A program made the position numbers and the translations under genes. A stretch of 64,000 nt of DNA, from assembly GCA_030272155.1 (NCBI GenBank), contig CP126196.1, positions 2,480,001-2,544,000 on the forward strand. Reading direction: 5' to 3'. The DNA comes from Tetradesmus obliquus (Eukaryota > Chlorophyta > Chlorophyceae > Sphaeropleales > Scenedesmaceae). Below are positions 1 through 11,420 of the stretch, piece after piece; position 1 is the stretch's first letter, and the number at the start of each line of letters is the position of its first letter. The notes below the pieces were generated by a model. That model was not told the DNA's origin. It searched no databases and saw only the letters and a list, made by a program, of their open reading frames with translations.

Positions 1-267
1 CGTGCGCCTCAGGTGTGTACAGCCGTGCGCCTCAGGTGTGTACAGCCGTGCGCCTCAGGTGTGTACAGCCGTGCGCCTCAGGTGTGTACAGCCGTGCGCC
101 TCACGTGTGTACAGCCGTGCGCCTCAGGTGTGTACAGCCGTGCGCCTCAGGTGTGTACAGCCGTGCGCCTCACGTGTGTACAGCCGTGCGCCTCAGGTGT
201 GTACAGCCGTGCGCCTCAGGTGTGTACAGCCGTGCGCCTCAGGTGTGTACAGCCGTGCGCCTCGCAG
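1..267. repeat. 23-bp tandem satellite
   Basis: Eleven complete 23-bp units (start cgtgcgcctcaggtgtgta) followed by a partial twelfth unit that ends near 267. The array runs off the left edge of the window, so its true length is unknown. Units beginning at 93 and 162 carry the same G-to-C change (ctcacgtg instead of ctcaggtg) and lie exactly three units apart, which suggests a 69-bp higher-order repeat. Because 23 is not a multiple of three, all three forward frames stay open and give repetitive pseudo-proteins. I do not take these as coding. The unit does not match the plant/algal telomere heptamer. Confidence 0.95.
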
Positions 268-680
268 ATTGATCTGGCATGTGTTGTGGGGGTGTTGCTG
301 TAATGGATGCGGTAGGCTGCGCAGGGGTGCCGTTATACATACGCACCAAAGAACTATGAGGATATATTAGACTCAACAGGCCTGGTGCAGTCTGGAACGT
401 CTGTTGGTGTCATTGGTGCGCAACAAGTTCGCAAACATGTGACACAGTTTGAAAGTTATCTACGGCAGCTGACTTGTTGCATCCACGCGCTGGTTGCGGC
501 TCAATTGCAATGATTGTGTCAGAATCCTGCAAGGGGTAAGCGGCACACTTGACGACAGCTGACACAACCTATGGCTGCCTTTAGATCTGCTTGTGCTGCT
601 GCTGCTGCTGCTTCTTGAGCTCGTGTTTCTGCTGCTTACTCGCTACTGTGAACTGCATGTGCTGCTGCTGCTGCTGCCAG
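268..680. other. No recognisable gene; 5' side of the UBL gene
   Basis: No convincing exon was found between the satellite and the first supported exon at 681. Two CTG runs (about 594-615 and 658-676) lie in the last 100 bases, and the second ends in the acceptor CCAG just before 681. The upstream exon or exons of the UBL gene probably lie here or are hidden by the satellite. Confidence 0.5.
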
Positions 681-1585
681 AGTGGCAGCCGATGTACCAG
701 CCCAGCAGGGAGCAGGCTGAGGCAGACAGGGCGGCAGCATATGAGGCTGGCGTGCCGCACGGTGAGGCTGCGCACACTGCTCGAAAAGCAGTGCTAACAT
801 GTGCAGTATGGAAAAATGGACAGTCTAGCAAGTCTAGGATGAAAAATTCAAATCTGTGCACCTTCACGCATTGCTGGGCCAGTAGACCCCCTGCTAAAGT
901 CCCCCCAGCGCTCCTTGTGAGCTGTCCACGCAGGCACGGCAGTCCAGCTGCATGGCACCGTAGCAAAAAGTGATGGTCGCACCCGTAGGCGCAAGGAGGG
1001 TTTATAGGGCAGCAGCAGTGTCAACAAGTATGTACAATCCAGCCTTGCTGAAGTGCGTTACCAAACACAAAGCAACCAGGGCAGCAGTAAGAGGGGCAGA
1101 GGTGCCGGCACTTCCACAGCCATACAAGCCCATGTTCTGATGTGCTGTGTTCCGTTGCCGCTGCTGCCACTGCTGCTGCCGCCGCCATTACTGCTGCTGC
1201 TGCTGCCGCTGCTGCCACTGCTGCTGCTACTGCTGCTGCTGCTGCTGCTGCTGCCAGGCTATGTTGCGCCTGGTGACCGCTTCAAGGGCCTGCCCACCAT
1301 CCAGCTGCAGGTGGTCAGTGAGCTGGTGAGCAGGCAGTGGGCAGGCTAACACCGCGGCTAGCAAGGGAGTGCTTACTACTGGGATGCATTGCACAGCAGC
1401 CTGCCTTGTACCACCAAGCTTCTGTTGTTTCTCCCCGCATATGAGTGTGTGTGTGCTTGCTGCTGTCCCTGGTTTGCATTCTTGCCCAGCCTGCAGCAGC
1501 ATGGCACAGCACATACTGTCCAGGGATCTAGCGGGGCTGCTCCTCACGTCTTCACCTACACAGAACTTCATCCTCTGCGGTTGCT

Positions 1586-1618
<33 letters not shown>

Positions 1619-1914
1619 ATCTTCTGCGCCGTGTCACCACGCTTGTGCAGCACGACGACTCCGAGTACGGCAGTGACGTCGCTGCAGATGGCAGCCACAG
1701 CGGCGGCCCCTTCAGCATCACAGTGTCGGCAAAGATGCGTGTTGAGGAGCTGCGGGCAGTGATCAGAGATGTGGGTGGCATCCTGCCAGCGCTGCAGCGG
1801 CTGTCATATGCCGGCAAGCATTTGGATGATGCACAGCGCACGCTGGAGCAGTATGGTATTGGGTACTGGCACAACAAGTTCCCGCACTGGCCGATCAGGG
1901 TGCGCAGGTTCTGA
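681..1914 (+). CDS. Ubiquitin-like domain protein, 3' part (exons 681-761, 1258-1325, 1651-1914)
   Basis: Three exons join in consistent phase (1, 0). Exon 681-761 follows a (CTG)nCCAG acceptor and ends before gtgagg. Exon 1258-1325 again follows a (CTG)n run and ends before gtgagc. The last exon starts after cttgtgcag and runs to TGA at 1912-1914. Its product reads like a ubiquitin fold: a first strand around FSITVSAKM, the helix VEELRAVIRDVGG, then LQRLSYAGKHLDD and TLEQYGI, which match the ubiquitin pattern I..V.....V..L...I....GI...Q.L...GK.L.D...L..Y.I. The C-terminus ends RVRRF rather than a di-glycine, so this is a built-in UBL domain and not a conjugated modifier (inference). The preceding exons give a hydrophilic segment (YQPSREQAEADRAAAYEAG) I do not recognise. 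The 5' end of the gene was not found. Confidence 0.6.
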
Positions 1915-2150
1915 GGTGTTCAGAATTGGAGGAAGCACCTGGATGGTGTGCAGCGCACGCTGGAGCAGTACGGCATTGTGTACTGGCATAACAAGTCTCC
2001 GCACTGGCCGGTCAGGGTGCGCAGGTTCTGAGGTGTTTTAGGGCTTTGAGGAAGCACCTGTGGGGTGTGCAGCGCGCTGGAGCAGTATTGCGTGGCGTAC
2101 TGGCACAGCAAGTTACCGCACTGGCCGATCAGGGTGCGCAGGTTCTGAGC
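1815..2150 (+). repeat. Triplicated 117-bp tail of the UBL gene
   Basis: The last part of the UBL exon is repeated twice more. The stop codons TGA fall at 1912-1914, 2029-2031 and 2146-2148, exactly 117 bp (39 codons) apart. Copy 2 is in the same frame as the gene and reads RKHLDGVQRTLEQYGIVYWH before its own TGA. Copy 3 has lost bases around 2070 and is out of frame. The copies therefore lie in what should be the 3' untranslated region. Confidence 0.85.
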
Positions 2151-3074
2151 GGCGGTGCTTGGCGAGGCGGGCAGGGCGGAACTGAGGATTTGGCACTGGC
2201 TGTTGCGGGCCTAGGATGGCATGTACAGGGTACCCCAACATTGAGGAACTTGGACAGTCCAAGGTTGCAAAGGAACATTAACCCCACATCCACTGGCACA
2301 CGAAGGGGGCTTGCAGGGCACACGATTACTTGAGTTTAGAGTGTTACAGGGTGTGCATGTGCCTGTTCTTGACTCTGATTAGTATGCTGCTGCATACTCA
2401 GAGGGTTGGCAGAGGGCCTCTGCCTGGCTTGGTAGTGCTGCTGCAACAGCAAGTGCTTGCCATACACGGTGATCGGCTGACTAGATTGGAAGTATGGTAT
2501 TGAATGTGACGTCTCAAGCAACATCCAGGACAGGAAAACGTCAAGGAACAGAGGCAGAGGACGTGCGCCCGCCGAAGCATGGTCACCACAAGTACCAGCT
2601 CGCATCGGAATCGTGCGTCACCCCTGCTCAGCTGGAAGAGCAAGCGTCAACACTCGAGACAACATAGACAGGAGTTCAAATACTTGGAAAAACGTTTCAT
2701 AGCGATGCAATTGTCCATGCGTCGCGTCAACGCTTTCCATGCTAAACCTCCTGGAGCAGGGGAATATCACTTGCCCTGCTGAGCTCTGTTCTTTGCTGCG
2801 AATGCTTTTTCACCATGCATTTAGTAATTGAAAGAAATCCTGCGGTTATTTGAAAATGAACCCATAAAGTGTTTCTGATACGCCACCCGATCATACTTGA
2901 TTGTCCCGCCATACTCCGAGTGCCATTACTTGTGAGCATCCTCACCTGCGTTGTCTATAAAGCGCATGTGATCATTGATTTCCACTAGCCTGGGCTCACC
3001 AACACATCATACACACCTTCGGTAATTCAACGTTGCGGCACTGGCATCGAGCATGTGGCCACAACCTAAATTGA
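2151..3074. other. Intergenic, no gene seen
   Basis: Only short unconvincing open frames occur here. It probably holds the 3' flank of the UBL gene and the promoter and 5' leader of the zinc-finger gene that starts at 3075. Confidence 0.5.
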
Positions 3075-6000
3075 ATGACACATATATCCGCTAATGCTGA
3101 TGGAGAAGCACACTCAGACCAGGTGTGGCCTCAGCAGCAACAACAGCACGTGGAGCTGCAGCCAGGCGCCAGCAAGCACCAGACAGCGGAGTTCTTCCTC
3201 TGGACCTTCAAGGTAAGCCAGAAAAGGTTATTGTTGTTGCCATAACTGATTGGGTGGAGTAGACAGGCCTGAATGTCGCTGCTGTTGCTGCTTGGGCGGC
3301 AGCCTGGTACTGATGTGCAGCACGTGAGCAGCCAAGCTACCTTCTATGCCCTGCCAGGCAAGACAGCAGTGCTGAGTAGTATGCTGACAGTAGTTAGCAG
3401 TATGATACTGTCAGCATACTGCTCTGTGTTCGCCGCAGAGGTCCTTTTCGTACCTTGTTTTAGCCGCAATGCCGATGTTCTGCATGCCAGGCTTTCACTG
3501 TTTGCACGCATGTTTGTACACCAGCAACCGCTGCTTGTGTGCATCCATGCTTGATCAGCAGCCACTGTTCTTGCCGACTGTTTTCTGCTGCCTATGCCTG
3601 CTATGACTGTGACTTTAAGCATGTGTGCTGCCCGCTGTCCTGTTGGCCCTAACAGATAGAGCCATGCCGTGCAGACTACCCACACAACTGGTGAGCACTG
3701 GAAGGCTGATGCGTACCCTGTTGCTAGCCTGTCCTGCAAGCAGCAGCTCACAGCTGTGCACGCCCAAATTGCTGACATACTAGCAGCATGTGCCGCAAAC
3801 AGCCGGAGTCCAAGCAGCTAGCTGGCAGCAGTGCTGAGGCTGCAGCTGTCCTGCAAGCACTTAGCCAGGTCACTTGCAGGCCATACAGCTAGCCTGGCTT
3901 GACAGCACAGTGTGGAGAGTCAAACCCAATCGCAGCAGCCGGCGAGGAGCAGGGCCTTGGTTTTATCTGTCCTGCAAGCAGCTCGCTGGATTGATGCCTA
4001 CAAGCGGCCTGTCCTGCAAGAGAGCTATCCTGCAAGCGCGCTGTCGCAAAATATGTATGCGCAGCCCAGCATCAACACACCACCTATCTGACACCACCTA
4101 GCTGCTTGCTCCTCATCGCTCCTCATGCATATGCTGACTGCTTGCGCTTTTGGTGGATTGTCTGCTGCATTCCTGCAGGTCCCTGTGCCCGTACGTGCAC
4201 CCCAACGAGAAAGCGCGCCGCAGGGACCCCCGCCTGTTTGAGTATGAGCCGCTGCCCTGCCCAGATGACAAAAAGGTAAGGCTGGTTCCTTTTGGTTCGC
4301 CTAAAAGTTTAACTGGAGCAGTTGGGACTGTTGCCGCTGCTAGGGCATGGGCTGTGTTGCATGTGTGTGCCTTTTCAGAGTGGCTGAACAGGGGCAAGGT
4401 GACTGAACCGCAGCAGAGTCCGCAGCAGGGCGGCAGCAGTGGCACAGCTGAACGTATGCAAGTGGCTGGCTGTGCAAATGGCGAAGCGCTCGCTTGATGT
4501 ACATGCAGCAAGCCGTCTATCCGCACGACATTTTCAAGTTTGCAGAGAATGCTGCAGCATCAGCTGCGGAGAGAACTCGCAGGGCTGATGTGTGTTCCGC
4601 TGCTGTGCGCTGTTGCCTTGTTGCTGCACCGCAGGGCACCACATGCCCGAGGGGCGAGCTCTGCAACTACACGCACAACATCTACGAGTACTGGTGCCAC
4701 CCAAAGCGGTGAGTGCCAAGGCTAGGAGGTTATTGCAAGCAGGTTGCTGGCAGATGTGGTGGCATGTGCCATGTAGGCGGCTGGCGTACGTGATTCGGCT
4801 GTTGAGTTCTAGCTGTGTTATCTTATGTTAGTCTGAACAGACTTATCCTATGCTAACCTCGAAGCCTGGCAGGCCTCAGGGGCTTGTCAACTTTTTTCCC
4901 TGGTGTCTGAAGAGCAAGCTTATCGTCAGCCGCCTGTGGCAATTGCTCCCCTAAACGGTATGAGTCAGGCCATGCAGTTCGATATGCATTGATATGCAGC
5001 TGTAGTGTGTTGCGTATGCAGCAGGCTGTAGGCAGTGTGCGTAGCGACACGCCTTGACTCAATCTGATTGCCACTGCCTGGTTTTCTGTTGTCTCATGCT
5101 CTGCCTTTGCAGCTTCCGCACGCAAGTCTGCCAGCTGGTGAGTGATAGCTTGCGCTTCTGCTTGGCAGCTGCTTGAAATGGAACGCAAACGTGTGCATGC
5201 AGGCGTAAATTACGCAGACAGCATTGGACAGCCTGTCTGCTGTTACCTGTTACATCAGCTGTTGGAGAATGTGCTGCTGCACGTTTTCTGCATACATTTG
5301 TGTACACTAGGGTCAGGTGTTGGAACAGCCTCGAGCAATGAGCTTTCGTGTTACAATCTGCAGCATAATGCACCGTGTACCACGTACGGAGTGCTTCTCA
5401 CATGGTGGCGTGCTTGTTGCGTATCTTTGCAGGGTGGAGCATGCAACAGACCCATCTGCTTCTTCGCGCACACAGCACAGGTGAGCACAGCAACACACAG
5501 CAAGCCCGTCGGTATGCTAGTCGTAAGATGGTGCTGCATGGGGCTTGCATTGCTTCTCGCTCACTGTATGGGTGCAGTGTATACGCTTCTCCAGCAGCAT
5601 TGTGACTGTGCCAGCTGCCGTGCTCATCTCTTGCAAACCTGTCGCCTGCACTCAAATGCTTTGCTTGGCTAGATGGGAGATGCTCAAGCGTGCTCTTTGC
5701 ACCTTTTGCACTGTGGTAAAAATTACTGCCTCACACACACTCAACTCATCATCTCCTGCACTTGCTTTCTCCTCTTGAAACGTTTTGCAGGAGCTGCGCC
5801 GCGTTGACCAGCCTGTGCACATCCCTCCCACAATGACAAGGCACCCAGTGACAGCACCCGGTGTTGACAGGTCCCAGGGGATTGACTCTTACGCAGCAGC
5901 CGCGCTGGTGGCAGCAGCTGTAGCATCAGCCCAGCAGCAGGCGTGGCAGGCCAACGCAGCAGCAGGTGCAACAGGGCAGTACCAGCAGCAGCAGATTGCG

Positions 6001-7281
6001 CTGCAGGGCTTGATAGCCCAGCAGCGTGCTCAGCAGCAGCAGCAGCTGGCTATGATGCACGCAGCAAGGGCCGGCGGGCTGGCTAACGCTGCACATGTGC
6101 AGCAGCAGATCTGGCAGCAGCAGCAGCAAGAGCAGCTGCAGCAGCAGCAGCAGTACCAGTCGGCGCAAGCAGCAGCTGCAGCCAGCCAGTACATGGCTGT
6201 GCAACAGGCGCTCGCTCAGCAGCAGCAGCAACAGCAGCTGATGCAGCAGCGCCCTGCAATGCCAGCAGCAGCCAACGCACGCCTGAATGGCCATGGCGCG
6301 GCCGCAGGTGCAGGCTTGATGGGAGCGGGTGGTGGCAGCCGCTTCCAGCAGCAGCAGCAGGCAGCAGTGCTGGCGCAGATGCAAGCGCTGGTTGTCAGCC
6401 CCACTGCAGACATGGCTATGAACAGCAACCTGAGCAGCACACTGAGCAGCCGCCGCTCTTCTAGCGGCATGCCAAATCCTGTGATGCTGGAGCCACCGCC
6501 ACCGCCAATCGTGCCTCCAGCAGCAGCAGCAGCCGTTGTGCCGCCGGCTGTTCCTGGCCTACCAGGGCCTCCAGGACCGCTGGTGGTGCCTGCTGCAGCA
6601 GTGCGCCTTGCTTTGGGAGGCGTTGCGTCGCCGCTGGCGCAGTATGCGAGCGGCCGTCTCGCCCGCGAGCTGAGTGGCGGCCTTGCTGCAGCACTGCCTG
6701 CCGGCGCTGTCGGTCCCACTGTTGCGCAGCAGCAGCTGCTGGCGCTAGAGGCAGCTGCGGCGCTGGCTACTGCCAGCAGCGGCGGCGGGCTTGTGGCGCT
6801 GCCGCAGCAGCTGCCGCTGTCGCCTGGTGATGCTCAATCGCTGATAACAGACCCTGCCTCTCTGCTGTGGGCGGCTCAGAATGCCTGCAGTAACGGCGAC
6901 AATGAGGCAGTGCCTGGAGGGATAGCAAATGCTGATTTGGCGGGCGCAGCTGCGGCGGGTGGTGGGCTGCCAGGTCGCTTTGCGTATGTGCAGGGACCCA
7001 ACAGCAACCCCAACAGCAACTTCCTGCTGCAGGGCGCTGGGCCGGGCATGCCGGCGTCGTCTGCTTCATCAAACATGGGCTCAGCGTCAATGGGTGCGTT
7101 GTCGCTGGCTGGCAGTGGCAGTGGTGGGTCAAACATCATGGCTACGCAGCTTGCAGCAGCAACTGGCGGTACAGGGCGGGGGCTGCTGCTGCAGCAGCAG
7201 CAGGCTGCAGAGGCGGAGCTGCTGCAGGCTGCCATGCAACAGATGGGGGTGGGCAACAGCCGTTACTTGCAGGATCTGTAG
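3075..7281 (+). CDS. Tandem CCCH zinc-finger protein, plant/algal RR-TZF type
   Basis: Seven exons (3075-3212, 3656-3690, 4179-4275, 4635-4708, 5113-5137, 5433-5480, 5791-7281) join in phase to 635 codons. ATG 3075 is preceded in frame by TGA 3072. Residues about 38-46 (AEFFLWTFK) resemble the conserved lead-in of plant TZF proteins. The arginine-rich CHCH motif follows as C-X5-H-X4-C-X3-H (CRADYPHNWSLCPYVH), then HPNEKARRRDPR, which matches the plant signature closely. The second finger is CPRGELCNYTH and the third is C-X5-C-X4-C-X3-H (CQLGGACNRPICFFAH). Proteins of this family bind RNA in the cytoplasm and in stress or processing bodies, and promote mRNA decay or translational control. About 500 residues after the fingers are low complexity, with poly-Gln, poly-Ala and Pro/Gly stretches, typical of condensate-forming RNA regulators (inference). 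One coding exon is only 25 nt long. Confidence 0.93.
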
Positions 7282-8604
7282 AGTGAGCAGGGTGGGGGAG
7301 TGGTGAGAGAGAGGGTGCGTGGGTTCCTTGCTACTGTGTCTGCCGCGTGCGTCAGGTGGTGTCGCGAGTGCCTTCTCATCCGTTATGGCAGGCTGCACTG
7401 CCAGAGTGCAGCCTGCTGATCTGTCCTGCTGCATCCGTGTCGTTGTGTTTGGTACCTTGGTGGCCATTACTGCAGCGTGTAGCTGCATGTGCTTCATTCA
7501 ACAGTGTCTCCTTGTTTGCGTGGTGTTCGCTTTGCTTGTGCATGCTTATGTACTCGCGAGCACGCGTTGCCTGGTGTTGTTGGATGAGTAGAGACCTGAC
7601 GCGAGGTGTTGAGGGGTGAGTGATGTGTGGCAGGCATATCTAGTTATCATTCTGCTGGTGCTTGACTCGAACTTTGGGTTACTTTGGGGTTGCCGCGTAT
7701 CTATCTTTCTGCATGCATGTTCCACAATGCCATTTGGCGCTTGCGCTCTGCACTTGAGCAGCGGCATGCTGTGCGGTGCGCCGCACGCAGCCAGCTGCAT
7801 TGTGTCTGATGCTTCTTTGCTGTAGTCCACCTTGCGCAAACAGATATTCTACTCAATTGCTGAGTGAGTGTTGTTTGGTGTTTGAGTGTGTGCATGCCAG
7901 TCTTGTATGCATCAAGGGCATGGTCATTCGTCGCTGCAATTCGCACCCTGTACGTGCCTAAATGGCACCGCACCTCGCGACGCATGGCCATGTCGCTGAG
8001 AGCAAGCCATAGCCGCAGATACAACAATGAAGCTGTGTGTATGGCTGGCAGTGACATAGTTTTGGCCGAGAAAGGGCACCGAGTGGCTGCGCGTGAGAAG
8101 TGTGGTTGGCAATCCTAGCAGCAGAACTTCACGCAGATCCTCCTTCTGCAGCAGCAGCAGCTCTGTCCGCTGATGTGGGGGCATTGTGTGCATGTGCTTG
8201 CATCTGTGCATCCCGTGGTTGTTGCGCATCGCTTGCAGCAGGCCTGGTTTGACATTTGCTGGAGTATTTTGGAGCGCTTTCAGGGGTTGACTTCAACGCA
8301 TGGCGGTTACTGCGGGATTGCCCGCACACCATTGAACCTAATGCACAGGCATGCCAGCTGAATGGCTGCTGGCGTATCAAGAGTGCAAGCGGCTATCTCG
8401 GGGAAAGGGGGAATAGGCCAGGTTATAGTTTTCAGTCTGGCGTCCAGTGCTGGCATCCTGTTGCTATGTGTACAGCACATATCCTTGGTTGCTTGCTGCA
8501 CTTTACCTCCGTTCCGGCCTCTGCGCTGCGCAGGCGCAGAGGCTCAAGGGTTGGTTGTCATTCCATTGATATGCACAGGCGTGGCAGCTGATACTATTGT
8601 GCAG
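7282..8604. other. 3' flank of the zinc-finger gene; no gene seen
   Basis: No open frame here is supported by splice signals or recognisable protein sequence. The 3' untranslated region of the zinc-finger gene must begin here. I found no clear TGTAA, the usual green-algal poly(A) signal, in the first several hundred bases. Confidence 0.4.
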
Positions 8605-11420
8605 CTGCCAAGGGCTCGGGCCCTTCGAATTGGATGCGCCAACGCCAGCATTTGTTAGGACCTGGTTGTTGCGAGTGAGTCTCTTTTTGTTCAGTAGTTT
8701 GTTTTGCTTTGCAGGTTTTGAGGGCCTTGCCGGCAAAGATTGCAGCCGCGCTGCAGCAGATGTGGAGCACATCTCGTGCGGCAGCCGTGCCACAACTCAT
8801 CAGTCATCCGTAATACGGTATTGCTCCTGTTGTGTGTGTGATGTGCAGTGTGTCGCCCCTCCATGGACAGTCCTCTGGCCATGGAAGCCGGCATTGCAAT
8901 GCTTCCGACATTTGTATCTAAGTGATGCATGCAGGGTGTGTTGTTTTCCGCAGGTGTGCGCGTGTGGCAGCTGCATGAGCAGCCTGGACTCTTTTGGATC
9001 GACAGCCTTGACTTGCATCTGCTGCACATGCGTTGGTCCTTTGTCTGTGTTCACATGTGTCGCTGCATTGGAGCGTGGGGGCACATGTGTGGCGTTACTT
9101 GGTCGTGTGAGTACTTTCCCAGCTTTGGGTAGGGCGCTTTGGGCTCAAGACGCCACATATCTGCATGCCTACTGACACACCTACTAGCCTGGCTCAACTG
9201 CAGACTTGGAGCAGAGCCAGGCAACAATAAGTATTAGATGGTGTTGTGTCGCATCCTGTGCAGTACTGATTTGGCATGTCAATGGCGCGGATTAGGCAAG
9301 CGGGCTCCTTTGTCTTTTACACTGCTGGATCAACAGTGCGCTGCCACCTGCTAGTTTTGTGATCGGCAGCTGCCATTGTTTGGTATGCGATTTGCACAGC
9401 GCTTGCCTGGGCATCTGTGCGTGCGAGTAGGCGTGCAAGCTGTCCTGTTGAACCAAAGCGATTGGGCAGCGCCACTCATATACCATTGGTACTGTTCAGT
9501 TTGCTGCTGGGAGTAATTGAGCCGTGGCTGTTAGCTGGGGTTGTCATCCCAGGGTTGTTGTAACGTTGTTGTGAGTAAGCCGGGCACGGCAAAGGGTTTT
9601 GTCTTGCAGAGCAATCCCGTCATCACATGTCGGGGGTGCGTTCCACATCTGTGCATCAGTTACTGTTTGAGCTGTTGTGCTGTCGTCCGTGATGCGTTGT
9701 TGGCCGCCGCGCGCCGTGCTTGCTTGTGAGGCGCCATGTGCGGTGTTGTTATCGCCTCTGTTCAATCAAGCGCCAAAGCAGCACCCCATCTGTGACCGCC
9801 AAACGGTGCAAGCACCAGCGCGCTGCGCTGCCTTAGCTGTATCGCCTCATTTGATCTCTCTTGTTCCTGGACATTGCTGGCTGTTGCGGTATCCTTTTCT
9901 AAAGGGCGTTGCGCAGTGCAAAACTTACTCATCATTGCGGCTGATGTCTGCAAGCATAGCAACAGAATGCACCTTGACAGCTGTGGGATGGCCCTCGCTG
10001 CAATCTCTCAAACGAGCTGCTGCTTGCTTGCAGTCTGGCTGCATCAGTGCATGGCGCCGAGCCACTACACTTAGCTGCATTTGTGTGTTTGCATACTAGG
10101 TTGTTGCAGGACTCTGTCCCCCTGTATTTCCCCTGCACAGACAGCATCTGTGTGGCAGCCTTGCTGCCGCCTGTGCTCAGTCTTCAGGTGCCTTACCTGG
10201 CAAGGCCTGTGTGCAGGGCTGGAGCTTGTGCATGCTAGGCCTGTGCTGTACCAACTGTCCACATCTGTGGTGTCAGCCATCCCCCTTGCTGTGCGGGCAA
10301 TGCCACACGTTGCGAGCCAGCCATTGTTTGGCCTCACATCCGTGTAAGTAGTAAGCAGTAAATCGGCCACTTTGTGTGGCCTATTCACTGCTGTGTATGC
10401 ACATCAGTCCTGTTTTTGTCAGGCTTGCTGCGTGGAGTAGAGACATGCATTTGGGAGCCAGCCATTGTTTGGCTTCACAGCAGTGTGCCTGCATCCGTCC
10501 TGGCTGCTGCCTGCCAGCATGCATGCCTCGGCAGCGTTCGGCGTGCTGCTGACAGAGGGTTTGCATCTGGCATGTAAGCATGTAAGTACCTTGCTGCTGC
10601 ATGCTCTGGAGGCGTCCGGCATGGTACAGCATGTGCTGTCAACCTGCAGCCAAGCAGGTGTGGCTGCCATCAGTTCTGCCAAGAACGGCAGAAGGCTGAG
10701 GCACGCCACTGCTGCTTGGCTCGCTTGGATGTGTGGAGTGCGTGGAGGTACCGGTGTTGGATCGCCTAGTGCACTGCAGTACCAGTTCGATTGTGTGGTA
10801 CTGCCTTCATAGTGTACAGGCGAGTCTGCTTGCCTGAAAGGCTCAGCGTCGCGTGTGTGCGGCTGTTATTCAGAAACGTGCAGAAGCAGCGCATGGCACT
10901 CCACTAGTCCTGGTGTATGCAGCCAGGACGTGAAACACACCTGCGGTTTTGCTATTGTGTTGTGAACTGAAGCAGAGCCTTCAAATCGTGCAGCAGCAGC
11001 GCATGGCACTGGCAGTTGTCCTGGTGTATGCAGCCAGGACCTGTCTGATCAAGTGTGTGACATGTGTGTGTTTTCTCTACAGGGAGTAGTGCTTAGGACC
11101 GCCAAAGTCTGTCAGGTGCCCGCAGGCAGGGAGCTGGCAGTTGTATATCTAGCCAATGCATGCATGCGGGCAGATGGTGGGCCGCAGCCATTGTGCGCAT
11201 TCCGGCAGTGCTGTGTCTTGTCACTCCGTGTTGGGGCACGGTACGGTACATGCACTTGGCTGTGGTTTTGCTATTGTGTCCTGAACTGCAGCAGAGCATT
11301 CACAGCAGTGTACTCTCCATGTACAGGCCTTGTATGGGAGGCTGCTGTTGACAGAGAGTTTGCATTGCTGTGTTGGTTGGCTGCTTCTGGCCTGGTGGGA
11401 CTGATGCATTGATGCCTTAC
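8605..11420 (+). other. Possible spliced gene of unknown function (partial exon model)
   Basis: Two adjacent exon candidates look genuine. 8605-8674 lies between a gtgcag acceptor and gtgagt, and its last codons read FELDAPTPAFVRTWLLR. 8715-8809 lies between ctttgcag and gtaata and reads on in phase as VLRALPAKIAAALQQMW. Further candidates on the same strand are a stretch after 8954 (VWQLHEQPGLFWIDSLDLHL), one ending before gtaagt near 10344 (LYQLSTSVVSAIPLAVRAMP) and one ending before gtaagt near 10581 (ASAAFGVLLTEGLHLACKH). I could not link these into one phase-consistent gene or identify a family. The helical, Leu/Ala-rich look fits an alpha-solenoid protein, but this is only an impression. 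The region could also be a decayed gene. Confidence 0.3.
10884..11300. repeat. Short dispersed direct repeats
   Basis: A segment of about 45 bp (cagcgcatggcact ... tggtgtatgcagccagga) occurs at about 10884-10929 and again at about 10991-11040, 112 bp apart. A second segment (ggttttgctattgtgt ... ctgaa) occurs near 10950 and near 11263. Nearby, ccagccattgtttggc occurs at about 10318 and 10458. The layout suggests nested local duplications, as seen elsewhere in this window. Confidence 0.75.

Noticed and set aside
1..267. Possible CRISPR array or telomere
   Set aside because: Units are contiguous with no spacers, and the unit is not the plant/algal telomere repeat.
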